From an uncultured Methylophaga sp. (GTDB lineage: Bacteria > Pseudomonadota > Gammaproteobacteria > Nitrosococcales > Methylophagaceae), in contig NZ_CAMYKO010000004.1 of assembly GCF_947259025.1 (NCBI RefSeq), forward strand, positions 372,001 to 436,000: 64,000 bases of DNA, given 5' to 3'. A model generated the notes under the pieces. The model had not been told where the DNA came from. It saw nothing but the letters and a program-made list of their open reading frames with translations, and did not search any database. The position numbers and the translations under genes are program-made. Positions 1 to 10,470 of this stretch are shown here, one piece after another; position 1 is the stretch's first letter; each line of letters begins with the position of its first letter.

Positions 1-2020
1 AGACAGTGGGGAACTGTGCCATTTCACGATAAAAAGCCTGGGCATTATCGTTACTGACAAAAGCACTGCTGACAAAGTTGGCGGTGTAGTCCTCCAGTGC
101 TGTTTTGGGCAGGATCAGGTAAAAGTTGGGCTGCATCGATCCCCAGTCCACCTTGCGAATTGAGGTGATAGGCAGCGTGACCCGTTTGCCGCCGATATTG
201 ATTTCCAGTTCATCACCGAGTTGGAGATTGGCTTCCTGAGCAGCACTCTGTTCAACCGAGAGGCCATTTGCTGCAAAGTCACCGGCGACCAGCTCATTGC
301 CCTTGCCAATGCTGTCGGCCCAGGTCAGGTTGAGTTCACGCTCATATAACTCGGGTTCGCCCCTGCCCTCGGGGTAGAGCGACTGAATACTGGTGCCTTT
401 GGCGGTCACCACCCGGCCGCGCACCATGGGATACCAGTCAGAACGGGGGATAGCGAGCGCATCAGTAACTTGGTTGATGCTGTCAATCTGGCCGCTTTGA
501 ACGTTAAACAGATAATGATTGGGGGCATCGGCCGGCAGTTGCTGCTGCCAGTCCGAGACCAGGCTGGTTTTTATCCCCACCAGGATCAGCCCCAGCATGA
601 TAATCAGCGTGAACACCAGCAGCTGAAACAGGTTGGGCACCAGTCGCCGGTATAAAGACGCCAGCCCGATCTGCCAGCCGCTGGTGGCGCCCGAAGTCAA
701 TGATCGGCCCAGACGGAATACAGCAAAGCCGATGACCGACACCAGCAGACCGATACCCAGCATTGCCAGCGTCATAATGCTGGGTAATAAAAAGCCCTCT
801 GTGTAAAGGCACATCAGACCGTACATGCCGATAAAGCCAAGCCCGTAAATGATGAGGGTGTTGTGTTCCAGTTTTAACGCCGGTTGCAAAACCGACATCG
901 GCGAGATTTGAATCAGCCTTTGCATCATCGGCAGGCAGAACGCCAGCATCGATACCAGACCGGTCGCCACGCCCAGCCATAAGCGACTGACAGAAGGTGC
1001 CGGTAAGGCCGTGGACATCAGACCCGATAACAGCGAGGAAATCAGTCCCTGTATCAGCCAACCAGCAACAAGCCCGATAGCCACACCGCCGATAAACAAA
1101 AGCGAGAACTGGATCAGGAAGGTTTTCACCAGTGACCTGGGCGTGGCCCCCAGGGTTTTTAATACCGCGACCTGCATCAAATGCCGTTTGGCAAAGCGCG
1201 CTGATGCCAGTGCAATGGCGACACCGGACAGGATCACCGCCAGCGTGCCGGCCAGCAGTAAAAATGACTGGGCTTTGCCAATGGTGTCACCGATGCGCTC
1301 GCCTTTTTGTATGGGTGTTCGCCAGCGCTGGCCTTCATTGAGCTTTGGTGTCACCCAGTCTTGATAGGCCTGCAGCGCTTGCCTTTCTCCGGCCAGCAAC
1401 AGACTGTAACGAACACGGCTGCCGGGAATAATCACGCCGGTGGCTTCCAGATCAGCGTGGTTCATCACTGCCCGGGGAGATACCGCAAAGGCAGAACTGC
1501 TGGAGCCGGGATCCCTGACCAGGTAGCCGCTCACCGTTAAGCTGGTTTCACCGACTTCTACTGCATCACCGATCTCGGCATTAAGCAGGCTGGCCAGACG
1601 CGATGACAGCCAAATTTCGCCCTGCTTTGGCGAATGACTCGTGCTGGTGCCAGCACCGAACAGCGTGTTATCGACCAGATAAGCCCCTCTTAGAGGGTAG
1701 CTGTCAGTGACAGCACTGACCCAACTCAACTGCAGGGCATCGCCGGCAAAGATCATGGTCCTGAATGACGTTCTTTCCGCCTGCTCAAGCGACAAATCAC
1801 GGGCTTTTTGCCGCCAGCTTTCAGCAATTACGTCATCGCTGCGGATCTGGCGATCGGCGGCCATCAGGCTGGCTGACTCTTTCTCAAAAGACAGTTGCAA
1901 GCGGTCGATAAATAAACTGATGGCGGTGACGGTGCTGACCGAAATAATCAACGCAACGATCAAGGTCAGGATATCGCCACTTTTCAGATCACGAAGCAGT
2001 AAACGTAGCGCAAAACGCAT
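1..2020 (-). CDS. ybbP: FtsX-like ABC permease, YbbP type (partial at window edge)
   Basis: Inner-membrane permease of a MacB/LolE-like ABC system. Translation starts at the ATG at 2020 (MRFALRLLLRDLKSGD) and runs open to the window edge, about 673 codons with no stop. An N-terminal membrane segment is followed by a periplasmic domain, then a cluster of hydrophobic segments around the LKTLGATP motif typical of FtsX-domain permeases, and further membrane helices. The ATPase gene lies 2 nt upstream on the same strand and a divergent TesA-like esterase follows, the ybbA/ybbP/tesA arrangement of many gammaproteobacteria. The substrate is unknown. The C-terminus cannot be judged here. Confidence 0.88.
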   Translation of the reverse strand, partial: MRFALRLLLRDLKSGDILTLIVALIISVSTVTAISLFIDRLQLSFEKESASLMAADRQIRSDDVIAESWRQKARDLSLEQAERTSFRTMIFAGDALQLSWVSAVTDSYPLRGAYLVDNTLFGAGTSTSHSPKQGEIWLSSRLASLLNAEIGDAVEVGETSLTVSGYLVRDPGSSSSAFAVSPRAVMNHADLEATGVIIPGSRVRYSLLLAGERQALQAYQDWVTPKLNEGQRWRTPIQKGERIGDTIGKAQSFLLLAGTLAVILSGVAIALASARFAKRHLMQVAVLKTLGATPRSLVKTFLIQFSLLFIGGVAIGLVAGWLIQGLISSLLSGLMSTALPAPSVSRLWLGVATGLVSMLAFCLPMMQRLIQISPMSVLQPALKLEHNTLIIYGLGFIGMYGLMCLYTEGFLLPSIMTLAMLGIGLLVSVIGFAVFRLGRSLTSGATSGWQIGLASLYRRLVPNLFQLLVFTLIIMLGLILVGIKTSLVSDWQQQLPADAPNHYLFNVQSGQIDSINQVTDALAIPRSDWYPMVRGRVVTAKGTSIQSLYPEGRGEPELYERELNLTWADSIGKGNELVAGDFAANGLSVEQSAAQEANLQLGDELEINIGGKRVTLPITSIRKVDWGSMQPNFYLILPKTALEDYTANFVSSAFVSNDNAQAFYREMAQFPTV

Positions 2021-2022
2021 AA

Positions 2023-2700
2023 TCAGTGCTCCGCCAGTTGACCGGCTGACATCACCAGTTGCCGGTCACATTTCTTGGCGAGTTCATTGTCGTGGGTGAC
2101 CATCACCAGCGTCGTGCCCTGCGAATGATTGAGGTCAAACAACTGATCGATAATAATTTTACCGTTGCCCTCATCCAGATTACCGGTAGGCTCATCGGCA
2201 AACAGGATTTTGGGGCTGGAGGCAAAAGCACGGGCAATAGCCACGCGTTGCTGCTCACCACCGGAAAGCTGGCTGGGGTAGTGGGTCAAGCGCTCTGCCA
2301 GACCGACTTTGTCGAGTAAGGCTTCCGCTTTTTGACGGGCATCTTTATCGCCTTTCAACTCTGCCGGGAGCATCACGTTTTCCACCGCCTGCAGACTGGG
2401 TAATAAATGAAATGACTGGAAAATAAAGCCGACATACTGACCACGCAGTAATGCCCGCTGTTCTTCATCCATCTCGGAAAACGCATGGTCGTAGAGATAA
2501 ATGTCACCCGAGGTATTGATATCAAGGCCGGCCAGTAAGCCCAGCAGGGTCGACTTGCCCGAACCCGAGGCGCCGACAATGGCCACGGACTCACCTTCCT
2601 TGATTTCCATATCGATTTTTTTCAATATCGTTAAGTCGCCGGTGTTGGCAGTCACGGTATGGGTTAAATTTTTTACTCTAATTGCTGTCTTAACTGCCAT
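2023..2700 (-). CDS. ybbA: ABC transporter ATPase, YbbA/LolD type
   Basis: Cytoplasmic ATPase subunit of the YbbA-YbbP export system, 225 aa. A Walker A motif (GASGSGKST, about residue 43), the signature LSGGEQQR (about residue 145), Walker B ([12 protein letters not shown]) and the switch histidine (VTHD) are all intact, so it should hydrolyse ATP. The family is the MacB/LolD/FtsE group that couples to FtsX-like permeases. The permease begins 2 nt downstream, implying translational coupling. The divergent tesA start is 27 bp away, so the two transcripts share a very short promoter region. Confidence 0.93.
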   Translation of the reverse strand: MAVKTAIRVKNLTHTVTANTGDLTILKKIDMEIKEGESVAIVGASGSGKSTLLGLLAGLDINTSGDIYLYDHAFSEMDEEQRALLRGQYVGFIFQSFHLLPSLQAVENVMLPAELKGDKDARQKAEALLDKVGLAERLTHYPSQLSGGEQQRVAIARAFASSPKILFADEPTGNLDEGNGKIIIDQLFDLNHSQGTTLVMVTHDNELAKKCDRQLVMSAGQLAEH

Positions 2701-2726
2701 CTGGGCTCACTTTAAATAAGGTATTT

Positions 2727-3350
2727 ATGTTTGTGAAAAGATGCATCGGGTTTGTATTGCTAGCTGGACTCTTGCTGAGCAAGCTGGCATTTGCCTCAAA
2801 TTTGCTGGTGATGGGAGACAGCCTCAGTGCTGCCCACAACATGCGACCAGAAGCAGGCTGGGTAAGTTTACTGGAGAATCAACTTTCTGAAACATACCCG
2901 GAGATTAAGGTCATCAATGCCAGCGTCAGCGGCGAGACCACGCAGGGCGGCCTGGCGCGTTTTGATAAGCTGCTGTCAGCGCATCAACCCCGCTGGGTCA
3001 TCCTGGAACTGGGCGCCAATGATGCGCTGCGTGGCTATCCACTGGATCAGACTACCCAGAATCTGGAAACCATGATCAAACAGGCCCGGCAAGCGGATGC
3101 CAAAGTGCTGCTGGTGGGCAATCAAATCCCCCAGAATTACGGCAAACGTTACACCGAAATGTTTTTCAATCTATACAAAGACATCGCCGAAGAATATGAA
3201 CTCGCTTATGTGCCGTTTATGCTGGAGGGCGTGGCGCTGGATAAAAGCCTGATGCAAAATGATGGGCTGCATCCTAATCAGGATGGCCAGCCAATCGTAT
3301 TGGAAAATATTTATCCGCACCTTGAGCCTTTATTAATAAAGTCAGATTAG
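2727..3350 (+). CDS. tesA: SGNH esterase / acyl-CoA thioesterase I (TesA-like)
   Basis: Periplasmic multifunctional esterase (thioesterase I / lysophospholipase L1 / arylesterase family), 207 aa. An N-terminal signal peptide (residues about 1-23, ending in LAFAS) precedes the GDSL block (MGDSLSAAH), the GETT block with Gly, the GAND block (ELGANDALRG) and the C-terminal DGLHPN with the catalytic Asp and His. All SGNH blocks are complete. It is divergent from ybbA, the usual neighbour. In the family the enzyme hydrolyses thioesters and lysophospholipids in the periplasm. Confidence 0.93.
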   Translation: MFVKRCIGFVLLAGLLLSKLAFASNLLVMGDSLSAAHNMRPEAGWVSLLENQLSETYPEIKVINASVSGETTQGGLARFDKLLSAHQPRWVILELGANDALRGYPLDQTTQNLETMIKQARQADAKVLLVGNQIPQNYGKRYTEMFFNLYKDIAEEYELAYVPFMLEGVALDKSLMQNDGLHPNQDGQPIVLENIYPHLEPLLIKSD

Positions 3351-3367
3351 TGGATAGCCTTGTCGCA

Positions 3368-5347
3368 CTAGTCGAGCGTTTTCACTCCACACTGCAACAG
3401 ATAATCATAAGTTTGTTGATAAAACGCAGCTTGACGAGTGCTGTCATTGTTGTCGCCCGCAGGAATAAATATAACCATGCCCTGCCTTGCACGGGATAAA
3501 AGAACTCGATAGGCATTAGCCAGATAATTTTGATCAGCTTCTTTTAGTCGTCGCTGCCAATTAGCGCCCCGAAAACGCCAATATTCAAATTGATTTTTTT
3601 GATAACGGAAATCAGCATCCCAGCAAACGATAGTCCAATCCAACTCAAGCCCCTGTACTAAAAACTCGGTGCCAACATCCTCCAGAAAGTGCGATGACCT
3701 GACGTCCTGTCTCTGCCCCAAGAACCAGTTGGCTGGGTCAATCTGGTTATCAACAAAAACGCCGTTTGCTTTGAGTCTTTTGCCATTCGATGAGGCAATG
3801 ATGCCTGCACTTTGCTCACCACGGCACTGACCTTTCACCCAGCGCTTAGCAACTTCTAGATCTCTGGTAACGAAGAAGGGATAGGCAGATTGAATTTGGC
3901 GCGATAGCTGGCATGCCTTGTCAGGTTGATTGTGAATGATGTAATGAACGAAATGTGAGACTCTTTCAGCCCGAAATGAGCGCATTGAACTGGCAAGGTG
4001 CAAAGAAGAAAGCTCGTTGAGCTGGTGATCTTCAAGCTGCAGCGCTTGACTGTCGCCGACATACTCAGCTTGCATAAGCTGTGGTGAATAATAAACCTTC
4101 CAGTCAGGGAAGGAGTCTGACAATGCCGTAAACCAACCTTTTAACCCGGCCTCTCCATCATGAATTTCTTGCCCACCTCCGATCAGGGCAATAATCACAG
4201 TCCAATCTTTGTGACGATCCATCACACTGATCAAGAATTCTGCTTCTGACTGATCGAAGTTATCGACACCCCGTTTCTGACGCATAAACTTAACCGCCTT
4301 TTCTCTATTCCAGGCTCTTTGAGCTTCATCGAATATCACAACATGGTTGTGTGGCGGTTTATCAGCGTCGGTTAGCATCTCATCCCGAAAATGATGAATG
4401 TTCTGGATAAAGGCTTCGGTTTCTCTTCTTGCCTCACTGATGTTCAGCGTTTTGGCCGAACGCTTTGATTTGTCTTGACGGTCCCGGGCTAGAGCCTCCC
4501 TAAGCACATGCACAAGCGGGCCATTTCCCGATAAAAAAACGGCCTGCTCTTCACCGTGTCTGTTGAAGTGCCCATTGGCGACATTTAAGCCAACCAATGT
4601 TTTGCCTGCACCAGGCACACCAGTCACAAAGCAAATCGTTTTTTGTTGATGGAGCCTCGAGTGATGGATGATATCGAGCAGTTGCTCCGAGGTATCTGTG
4701 AGGTTAATTGCTTCAGCGTCACCGCGTGATATTTCAGTCACATCATGATGGGCATAAAGAGCCTGAGCCGCCTGAATAATGGTTGGTGTTGGTTTATAAG
4801 ATGCCTTTAACCATTTCTCAGGCTCAATCTGTTCTTGTGGTGAGACTTGAAGCAGACAGTGCGAGACTAGTTCGGTGATAGTTTGAGCATTAGCTCTTAA
4901 TGGCTTGGCAACCTGATCTTGAAGTTCTAGAGGGACTAGTTCAGATGTTGGAGCATCTGTGGCAATAAGGATTGGAATAATAATTTTGTTATGGCTGGCT
5001 TCATGAAAGTGGCTCAGGTCAAGCGCATAGCCTTCAGCCTGTCTCAAACTGGTCTGGTGGAAGGATTTTTCACCGACTTTGAATTCCAGGCAAAATATCA
5101 TGCCGTCAATCAGCAATACTACATCGACGCGACGCCCCATTCTTGGAATTAGTAATTCAAAGCAAATAAAGGCATCGCTGATTTGTTCAAAAATCGAACG
5201 GATGACTTTTATTTGCTCTCGCCAAGCCCATGTTTGCTGTAAGACGATATCTTGAGAGTGGTGTTGGGCAAGTCTTCCGATGATGGTCTCGGGAGAAAGC
5301 CGCAAAAACTCATTTCTCGTGGCTGAGAAAAAGGCACGTTCAAGCAT
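3368..5347 (-). CDS. DUF2075 nuclease-helicase fusion, Schlafen-helicase-like
   Basis: Large (659 aa) cytoplasmic ATPase. The N-terminal third contains a PD-(D/E)XK-like core (VDVVLLIDGMIFCLEFKVGE, about residues 85-105), suggesting nuclease activity. A Walker A (GVPGAGKT, about residue 240) and DEAQR Walker B (about 335) start an SF1-like helicase domain of the DUF2075 family. The C-terminal LLSRARQG motif matches the last SF1 helicase motif. It overlaps the upstream HTH gene by 8 bp, so the two form an operon. Such pairs are often found among defence genes; this role is inferred from domains and context only. Confidence 0.8.
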   Translation of the reverse strand: MLERAFFSATRNEFLRLSPETIIGRLAQHHSQDIVLQQTWAWREQIKVIRSIFEQISDAFICFELLIPRMGRRVDVVLLIDGMIFCLEFKVGEKSFHQTSLRQAEGYALDLSHFHEASHNKIIIPILIATDAPTSELVPLELQDQVAKPLRANAQTITELVSHCLLQVSPQEQIEPEKWLKASYKPTPTIIQAAQALYAHHDVTEISRGDAEAINLTDTSEQLLDIIHHSRLHQQKTICFVTGVPGAGKTLVGLNVANGHFNRHGEEQAVFLSGNGPLVHVLREALARDRQDKSKRSAKTLNISEARRETEAFIQNIHHFRDEMLTDADKPPHNHVVIFDEAQRAWNREKAVKFMRQKRGVDNFDQSEAEFLISVMDRHKDWTVIIALIGGGQEIHDGEAGLKGWFTALSDSFPDWKVYYSPQLMQAEYVGDSQALQLEDHQLNELSSLHLASSMRSFRAERVSHFVHYIIHNQPDKACQLSRQIQSAYPFFVTRDLEVAKRWVKGQCRGEQSAGIIASSNGKRLKANGVFVDNQIDPANWFLGQRQDVRSSHFLEDVGTEFLVQGLELDWTIVCWDADFRYQKNQFEYWRFRGANWQRRLKEADQNYLANAYRVLLSRARQGMVIFIPAGDNNDSTRQAAFYQQTYDYLLQCGVKTLD

Positions 5348-5573
5348 CAGCCACCTCTTCGAACATCATCAGGGTGGCAGGTGAAACCTCAAGAGCATCA
5401 GCGAGCCGGAGAATATTCAATAAACTGATATTACGTTTGCCACGTTCCACGGCGCTAATATAAGTTCTGTCGAGATCTGATAGTAAGCCAAGCTTTTCCT
5501 GACTTAAGTTTTTCTCGCTACGTATTTTTCTGAGATGTCTGCCAAATGCTTGCAGATGGGGGGTGTTCATCAT
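5340..5573 (-). CDS. Small XRE-family HTH regulator
   Basis: About 77 aa. An XRE-type helix-turn-helix fills most of the protein: residues matching LRKIRSEKNLSQEKLGLL and the recognition helix RTYISAVERGKRNISL. I chose the ATG at 5573 (MMNTPHLQ); the frame is open to a TTG at 5594 and the true start is uncertain. It overlaps the DUF2075 gene by 8 bp and is probably an autoregulator of that pair. A control-protein role like those of restriction systems is possible but not shown. Confidence 0.8.
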   Translation of the reverse strand: MMNTPHLQAFGRHLRKIRSEKNLSQEKLGLLSDLDRTYISAVERGKRNISLLNILRLADALEVSPATLMMFEEVADA

Positions 5574-5687
5574 GATGAGCTCGTTTTTTGCCAATCATGA
5601 TGGTTGATAAATGTTGCCTATAAGTCTACGGACTATAAGTCACAATAGCTGATTGGCAGGGCTCTGAGCTTGATGATGAAAGTACCC

Positions 5688-6524
5688 TCAGTCTCTGTAT
5701 GCCCGAATATAGCGAGAAACATGATAGGCGATCAGATTGACCTCAGATTCATCAAGTTTTTCACTACTGTTGGAAATAAATGTGGGCAAGCCCTTGGGAT
5801 TAAGCACCCACACATCGCTACTTTTGGCATCACTGGTGGGTTCAATAAACCAGCCTGGAAATACAATCACCGGTTTGGTTGAAAAGTGTTTACCCGTCGT
5901 TTCCTTTAGTAACTCCCGAATCCAGCTACTGGCGGCTTTGACTTGAGTAATCGGCTTGTCTGTTTTATAGCCATTGCCCAAGGTAAGTTGAGAGCCATCG
6001 AAAATAATCCGGTGCGAGCCATCGTCTGACTTTGAGTAAGTTTTGGTTTCAACAACATAAATACCGCTTTTTGCGATCACAAGGTGATCAATATTGAAAC
6101 CCTTGGCAGGAATATCATGAAATACTCTGGCTGAGGTTTCCCTGAGCCTCTCCAAATATTGACCTACTGCTTTCTCACCGTCGCGGCCGAGGCGGAGCTG
6201 AGTGACCTTCCTCCGGTGTTTAAGGATGCGATAAACAAATATTGGAGCAATCAAAAGTGCGGCAATGGTCATGTTGATTGGGTGGGCATCGACCTCTTTA
6301 AACCATGTCCACCAATCCCAGACGACCAGGACCATAAGCATCGCCAAGACCGTCAAGTCTTGATTGACTTTATCGTTGATGATTTTGTCAATTTCTCTAT
6401 CCAGAGACTCGGCAGGATTGTGTAAAGGATTGTCTTTAATCGGCGACTTCAAAGCTTTTCCGTCCTTGTGAAGCAAAATTAATTTATAGTTTTGATTTGG
6501 TTTTTGGTCAATGAGAACTGTCAC
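5688..6524 (-). CDS. NERD-domain membrane protein
   Basis: 278 aa. The N-terminal part is followed by two hydrophobic helices (about residues 57-95, LAMLMVLVVWDWW and MTIAALLIAPIFV). The C-terminal half is a nuclease-related domain (NERD): GRDGEKAVGQYL, then FNIDHLVIAKSGIYVVETK with the Asp and Glu-x-Lys of a PD-(D/E)XK-like core. NERD proteins are often linked to DNA processing or defence but their substrates are mostly unknown. It lies about 90 bp from the DUF2075/HTH pair, on the same strand. Confidence 0.82.
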   Translation of the reverse strand: MTVLIDQKPNQNYKLILLHKDGKALKSPIKDNPLHNPAESLDREIDKIINDKVNQDLTVLAMLMVLVVWDWWTWFKEVDAHPINMTIAALLIAPIFVYRILKHRRKVTQLRLGRDGEKAVGQYLERLRETSARVFHDIPAKGFNIDHLVIAKSGIYVVETKTYSKSDDGSHRIIFDGSQLTLGNGYKTDKPITQVKAASSWIRELLKETTGKHFSTKPVIVFPGWFIEPTSDAKSSDVWVLNPKGLPTFISNSSEKLDESEVNLIAYHVSRYIRAYRD

Positions 6525-6570
6525 TCAGCGTCTTGAATCAGATAATGAAAACACCAGTCAGGTACGGCAG

Positions 6571-7782
6571 TTAAGTATTCGACTTCAAATATTCAGCCAC
6601 TTGCCGAGCTATCTGTAGCTCCTCGTCGGTGGCTATAACCAGAATCCGACTGGGGCTGTGTGAGTGTGAAATGTCTGCGTTGCTGGTATCAGCTTCAAGG
6701 TTTCGCTGTTGATCCAGAACAAGCCCGAATTTTTCCAGGCCCTCGCAGCATCGCGCCCGAACTTCTTCGGCGTGTTCTCCGATACCGCCGGTAAAAATAA
6801 GCGCATCAATCTCGCCCAGTGCAATGAGATAAGCGCCAATGTACTTACGCACATGATAGATAAACATATCGAGTGCGAGCTCAGCATCGGGCTCTCCCTG
6901 AGCGGCACGACTGAGAATTTCCCGCATATCATGCGACTGACAGATAGCCTGCAGGCCGGACTCAAAATTAAGCTGGTGGGCGATTTCTTCTGCTGACAAT
7001 CCCTGTTTTTGTTGCAGGTAGAGTGGAATGGAGGCATCCAGATCGCCGCTGCGACTGCCCATCATCAGGCCTTCAAGCGGGGTAAAGCCCATCGAGGTAT
7101 CCACACTCCGGCCCTGACGAATGGCACAGGCACTGTCGCCGTTGCCCAGATGCAGACTAATCAGATTAAGCTGCGACAGGGGTTTGTTCAGAATCGAGGC
7201 GGCTTCACTGGCCACATACTGATGCGAACTGCCGTGAAAGCCATAGCGGCGAATGCCAAACTCAGTGAACCAGCGTTGCGGCACCGGATAGCGATAGACA
7301 TGCTCGGGCATGGACTGGTGAAAGGCGCTATCAAAGACCGCAAGCTGAGGCGTGTCAGCAAATCGTGACAGACACAGTCTGATTCCCTGTAAGTTGCCCG
7401 GTAGATGTTGAGGTGCCAGCTCGGTCAGTGCTGCTATCTCATCGACGACCTGGTCTGTCAGCCTGGCCGGTTGGGTAAATGTCGTGCCGCCATGCACAAC
7501 ACGATGACCGATCGCCGTCAATTCAGCGTCTGCAACTGAGCCGAGGAATTGTTCCAGATCCTGATCCATCTGGGCGAAAGCAGCCTCGAAATCAGCGAAA
7601 TGCCTCTGCTGTTGAGTGGTCTCTGCATTCCCCTGCTGAATCAGCGTCAGCTGATGCTGGCCCTGCTTTTCAGCGATCCCTGTGACAGTGCCGTTGAGCA
7701 GCGTGGCTGAGTCAGGCAGGGCAATAATTTTGTATTTCAGTGACGAGCTGCCGCAGTTCACCACCAGAATATGCTGTTTCAC
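6571..7782 (-). CDS. ackA: Acetate kinase
   Basis: Converts acetyl phosphate plus ADP to acetate plus ATP. The protein is 403 aa, normal for the family. The N-terminal [12 protein letters not shown] block, the substrate-binding HGGTTF and [10 protein letters not shown] blocks, the LHLGNGDS nucleotide loop and the FTGGIGEHA motif are all present. It overlaps the phosphoketolase gene by 4 nt, so the pair forms a bifid-shunt module: phosphoketolase makes acetyl phosphate from sugar phosphates and AckA recovers ATP from it. Confidence 0.97.
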   Translation of the reverse strand: MKQHILVVNCGSSSLKYKIIALPDSATLLNGTVTGIAEKQGQHQLTLIQQGNAETTQQQRHFADFEAAFAQMDQDLEQFLGSVADAELTAIGHRVVHGGTTFTQPARLTDQVVDEIAALTELAPQHLPGNLQGIRLCLSRFADTPQLAVFDSAFHQSMPEHVYRYPVPQRWFTEFGIRRYGFHGSSHQYVASEAASILNKPLSQLNLISLHLGNGDSACAIRQGRSVDTSMGFTPLEGLMMGSRSGDLDASIPLYLQQKQGLSAEEIAHQLNFESGLQAICQSHDMREILSRAAQGEPDAELALDMFIYHVRKYIGAYLIALGEIDALIFTGGIGEHAEEVRARCCEGLEKFGLVLDQQRNLEADTSNADISHSHSPSRILVIATDEELQIARQVAEYLKSNT

Positions 7783-10163
7783 GGCTTATCAGGCCAGGTC
7801 CAGTCAGCATATTCCGGTTTATCAACACCAAATTCGTAGGCATAAAGTCGGCACTCAATCTGCGCATCCTTGAGTTGCTGCTTGGCATGTGCACCGATTG
7901 TCTGCAGTTTCTCCACCCGGTCGATGACATCCATGGCCAGACTGAAGCGGTCGATTTCGTTTTGAATAGCCAGCTCCAGTGGGGTGTTGATGTTGCCTTT
8001 TTCCTTGTAACCGCGGACGTGGATATTCTTGTGGTTGGTGCGGCGGTAGGCCATGCGGTGCACCAGCCAGGGATAACCGTGGAAATTGAATATCACCGGT
8101 TTATCAAGGGTGAACAGGCTATCGAAATCTGGATCATTCAGCCCATGCGGGTGCTGGCTGTCGGGCAGTAACTTGAACAGATCGACGACGTTGATGAAGC
8201 GGATCTTCAAGTCTGGAAAATGCGTTTTGAGCAGCACGATGGCAGCCAGGGCTTCCTGTGTCGGTATATCACCACAACCGACCATCACCACATCTGGCTC
8301 CTGACCCTGATCGGAACTGGCCCAGTCCCAGATACCCAGGCCCTTGGTGCAATGCTTGATCGCTTCATCCATCGTCAGAAACTGCAGATGTTTTTGTTTA
8401 TCGGCGACGATAACGTTGACGTAATTGTCGGCGCGTAGACAATGATTCGCCACTGACAGCAGGCAGTTGGCGTCGGGCGGCAGATAGATGCGGCAGACAC
8501 TGGGGCTTTTGTTAACCACCAGATCCAGAAAACCGGGGTCCTGATGAGTGAAACCATTGTGATCCTGCCGCCATACCGTGCTGGTGATCAGCAGGTTGAG
8601 CGATGAAATCGGTGCACGCCAGTCTATCTGGTTACAGATATCCAGCCATTTGGCATGCTGGTTGAACATCGAGTCAATCACATGCACGAATGCTTCATAA
8701 CTGGAGAAAAAGCCGTGGCGCCCGGTGAGCAAATAGCCTTCCAGCCAGCCTTCCAGGGTATGTTCGGAAAGCATCTCCAGAACCCGACCATCCCGTGACA
8801 GGCGGCCGCCGTCTTCATCTTCCGGTAACAGATCGGCCATCCACAGCTTGGGGCTGGCATCATAAACATCATCCAGTTTATTGGAGGAGTTTTCATCCGG
8901 GCCAAAGACTCTGAAGTTGTCCCCGTTTCTGCTCATGATGTCTCGCAGAAACCGGCCCAGTGGGCGGGTATTTTCCACCAGCTCTGCGCCGGGCGATTTC
9001 ACCTCGACCGCATAATCCTCAAACCCGGGCATTCTCAGAGCGCGGCGAATCAGGCCACCATTGGCATGCGGATTGGCGCTCATGCGCTTATGACCGCTGG
9101 GTGCCAGTGCTTTCAGTTCTGGTTTTAAGCGACCTTCATCATCAAACAATTCATCCGGGCGATAGCTGAGCAGCCAGTCTTCCAGTTGTTTCAGGTGCTC
9201 GGCATTGTCTTTGACCCCTGCCAGAGGCACCTGATGCGCGCGCCAGAAGCCCGCCACTTTATGACCATCCACATAATCCGGGCCGGTCCAGCCTTTGGGA
9301 CTGCGTAACACGATCATCGGCCAGCGTGGTCGTTCGACATGGCCTGATTGTCGGGCTTCAGACTGAATCGCCTGAATATCATTGACGCACTGCTCCATAA
9401 CGGCTGCCATTTTCGCGTGCATGGCCATGGGCTCATCGCCTTCCACGAAATGCGGCGTCCAGCCGTAGCCTTTGAGCAGGTTTTCCAGCTCATCGTGGGA
9501 AATACGTGATAACAGCGTCGGATTGTTTATCTTATAGCCATTGAGATGCAATACCGGCAACACCGCGCCGTCGCGGGCCGGGTTGAGGAATTTATTCGAG
9601 TGCCACGAAGTCGCCAGTGGTCCGGTCTCTGCCTCGCCATCCCCTACCATCACGGTAACGAGAAGGTCGGGGTTATCAAAGGCGGCCCCGAAAGCATGTG
9701 ACAGGCTGTAACCCAGTTCACCGCCTTCATGAATTGACCCCGGTGTTTCCGGTGTGCAGTGGCTGCCGATACCGCCGGGAAAAGAGAACGACTTGAAGAA
9801 CTGACGCATCCCATCCAGATCTTCACTTTTATTGGGATAAACTTCCGAGTACGTGCCTTCCAGATAGACCGGGGCCAACACACCCGGTGCGCCATGACCG
9901 GGCCCGGCCAGGAAAATGGCATTCAGATCGTATTGCTTGATCAGCCGGTTCATGTGGATATAAGTGAAACTCAGCCCGGGACTGGCGCCCCAGTGACCCA
10001 GTAAACGGTTTTTGATGTGGTCAGGTTCCAGGCGGGTGCGGAGCAGGGGATTATCCTGCAGGTAAATCATGCCGGCGGCGAGATAGTTACACGCACGCCA
10101 ATAAGCATGCATCTTTTCAAGTAGTGCGTTATCAAGCTCACTGGCATCTTTTGATGCATTCAT
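7779..10163 (-). CDS. xfp: Xylulose-5-P / fructose-6-P phosphoketolase
   Basis: Thiamine-diphosphate enzyme that splits xylulose 5-phosphate or fructose 6-phosphate with phosphate to give acetyl phosphate and glyceraldehyde 3-P or erythrose 4-P. The family blocks are clear: [17 protein letters not shown] near residue 90, [17 protein letters not shown] about 130, and the ThDP-binding [11 protein letters not shown] about 175. I chose the ATG at 10163 (MNASKDAS) because GGGAG lies just upstream; the frame is open to a TTG at 10169. About 794 aa, full length. It is the first gene of the xfp-ackA operon. Confidence 0.96.
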   Translation of the reverse strand: MNASKDASELDNALLEKMHAYWRACNYLAAGMIYLQDNPLLRTRLEPDHIKNRLLGHWGASPGLSFTYIHMNRLIKQYDLNAIFLAGPGHGAPGVLAPVYLEGTYSEVYPNKSEDLDGMRQFFKSFSFPGGIGSHCTPETPGSIHEGGELGYSLSHAFGAAFDNPDLLVTVMVGDGEAETGPLATSWHSNKFLNPARDGAVLPVLHLNGYKINNPTLLSRISHDELENLLKGYGWTPHFVEGDEPMAMHAKMAAVMEQCVNDIQAIQSEARQSGHVERPRWPMIVLRSPKGWTGPDYVDGHKVAGFWRAHQVPLAGVKDNAEHLKQLEDWLLSYRPDELFDDEGRLKPELKALAPSGHKRMSANPHANGGLIRRALRMPGFEDYAVEVKSPGAELVENTRPLGRFLRDIMSRNGDNFRVFGPDENSSNKLDDVYDASPKLWMADLLPEDEDGGRLSRDGRVLEMLSEHTLEGWLEGYLLTGRHGFFSSYEAFVHVIDSMFNQHAKWLDICNQIDWRAPISSLNLLITSTVWRQDHNGFTHQDPGFLDLVVNKSPSVCRIYLPPDANCLLSVANHCLRADNYVNVIVADKQKHLQFLTMDEAIKHCTKGLGIWDWASSDQGQEPDVVMVGCGDIPTQEALAAIVLLKTHFPDLKIRFINVVDLFKLLPDSQHPHGLNDPDFDSLFTLDKPVIFNFHGYPWLVHRMAYRRTNHKNIHVRGYKEKGNINTPLELAIQNEIDRFSLAMDVIDRVEKLQTIGAHAKQQLKDAQIECRLYAYEFGVDKPEYADWTWPDKP

Positions 10164-10329
10164 AATCAAGCGCTCCCGAGTGATATGAAAAGATTCTGCT
10201 CAGGTCATCATTAACAAACGGCTCATACAATTTGATGACACTAGCGATAGACTTGATCAGATAGGGTTGTAATTCAACTGCGGTCTTTAACAGCGCCCAG
10301 CGAGTGAGCCGGCGCATGAAAAGCCTGCT

Positions 10330-10470
10330 CTAAACACGCATCATCAACCTGATAATACTGCTGAGCAGCAGCACACTGAGCAGACCACCAAGCCACAGGA
10401 TCGCGAACCAGAGCCATTGACGCTGCTTCTCAGAGCAGTGTCTTTCAAGTAACTCAGTAATGAATTTCAT
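10330..10470 (-). CDS. DUF2474 single-helix peptide of the bd oxidase operon
   Basis: A 46-aa peptide with one transmembrane helix (WLWFAILWLGGLLSVLLLSS, residues about 20-39) and a basic C-terminus (RLMMRV). It starts inside the end of cydB, overlapping by 17 bp, and is in the same operon. Size and place fit the DUF2474 peptides found after cioAB-type operons, which are thought to act like CydX as small accessory subunits. The open frame extends upstream, but the ATG at 10470 (MKFITELLE) fits the family length. Confidence 0.8.
   Translation of the reverse strand: MKFITELLERHCSEKQRQWLWFAILWLGGLLSVLLLSSIIRLMMRV

Noticed and set aside
504-1061. 185-codon minus-strand frame within the permease
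   Set aside because: The permease frame is open through the region with clear membrane segments and family motifs; this is a shadow in another frame.
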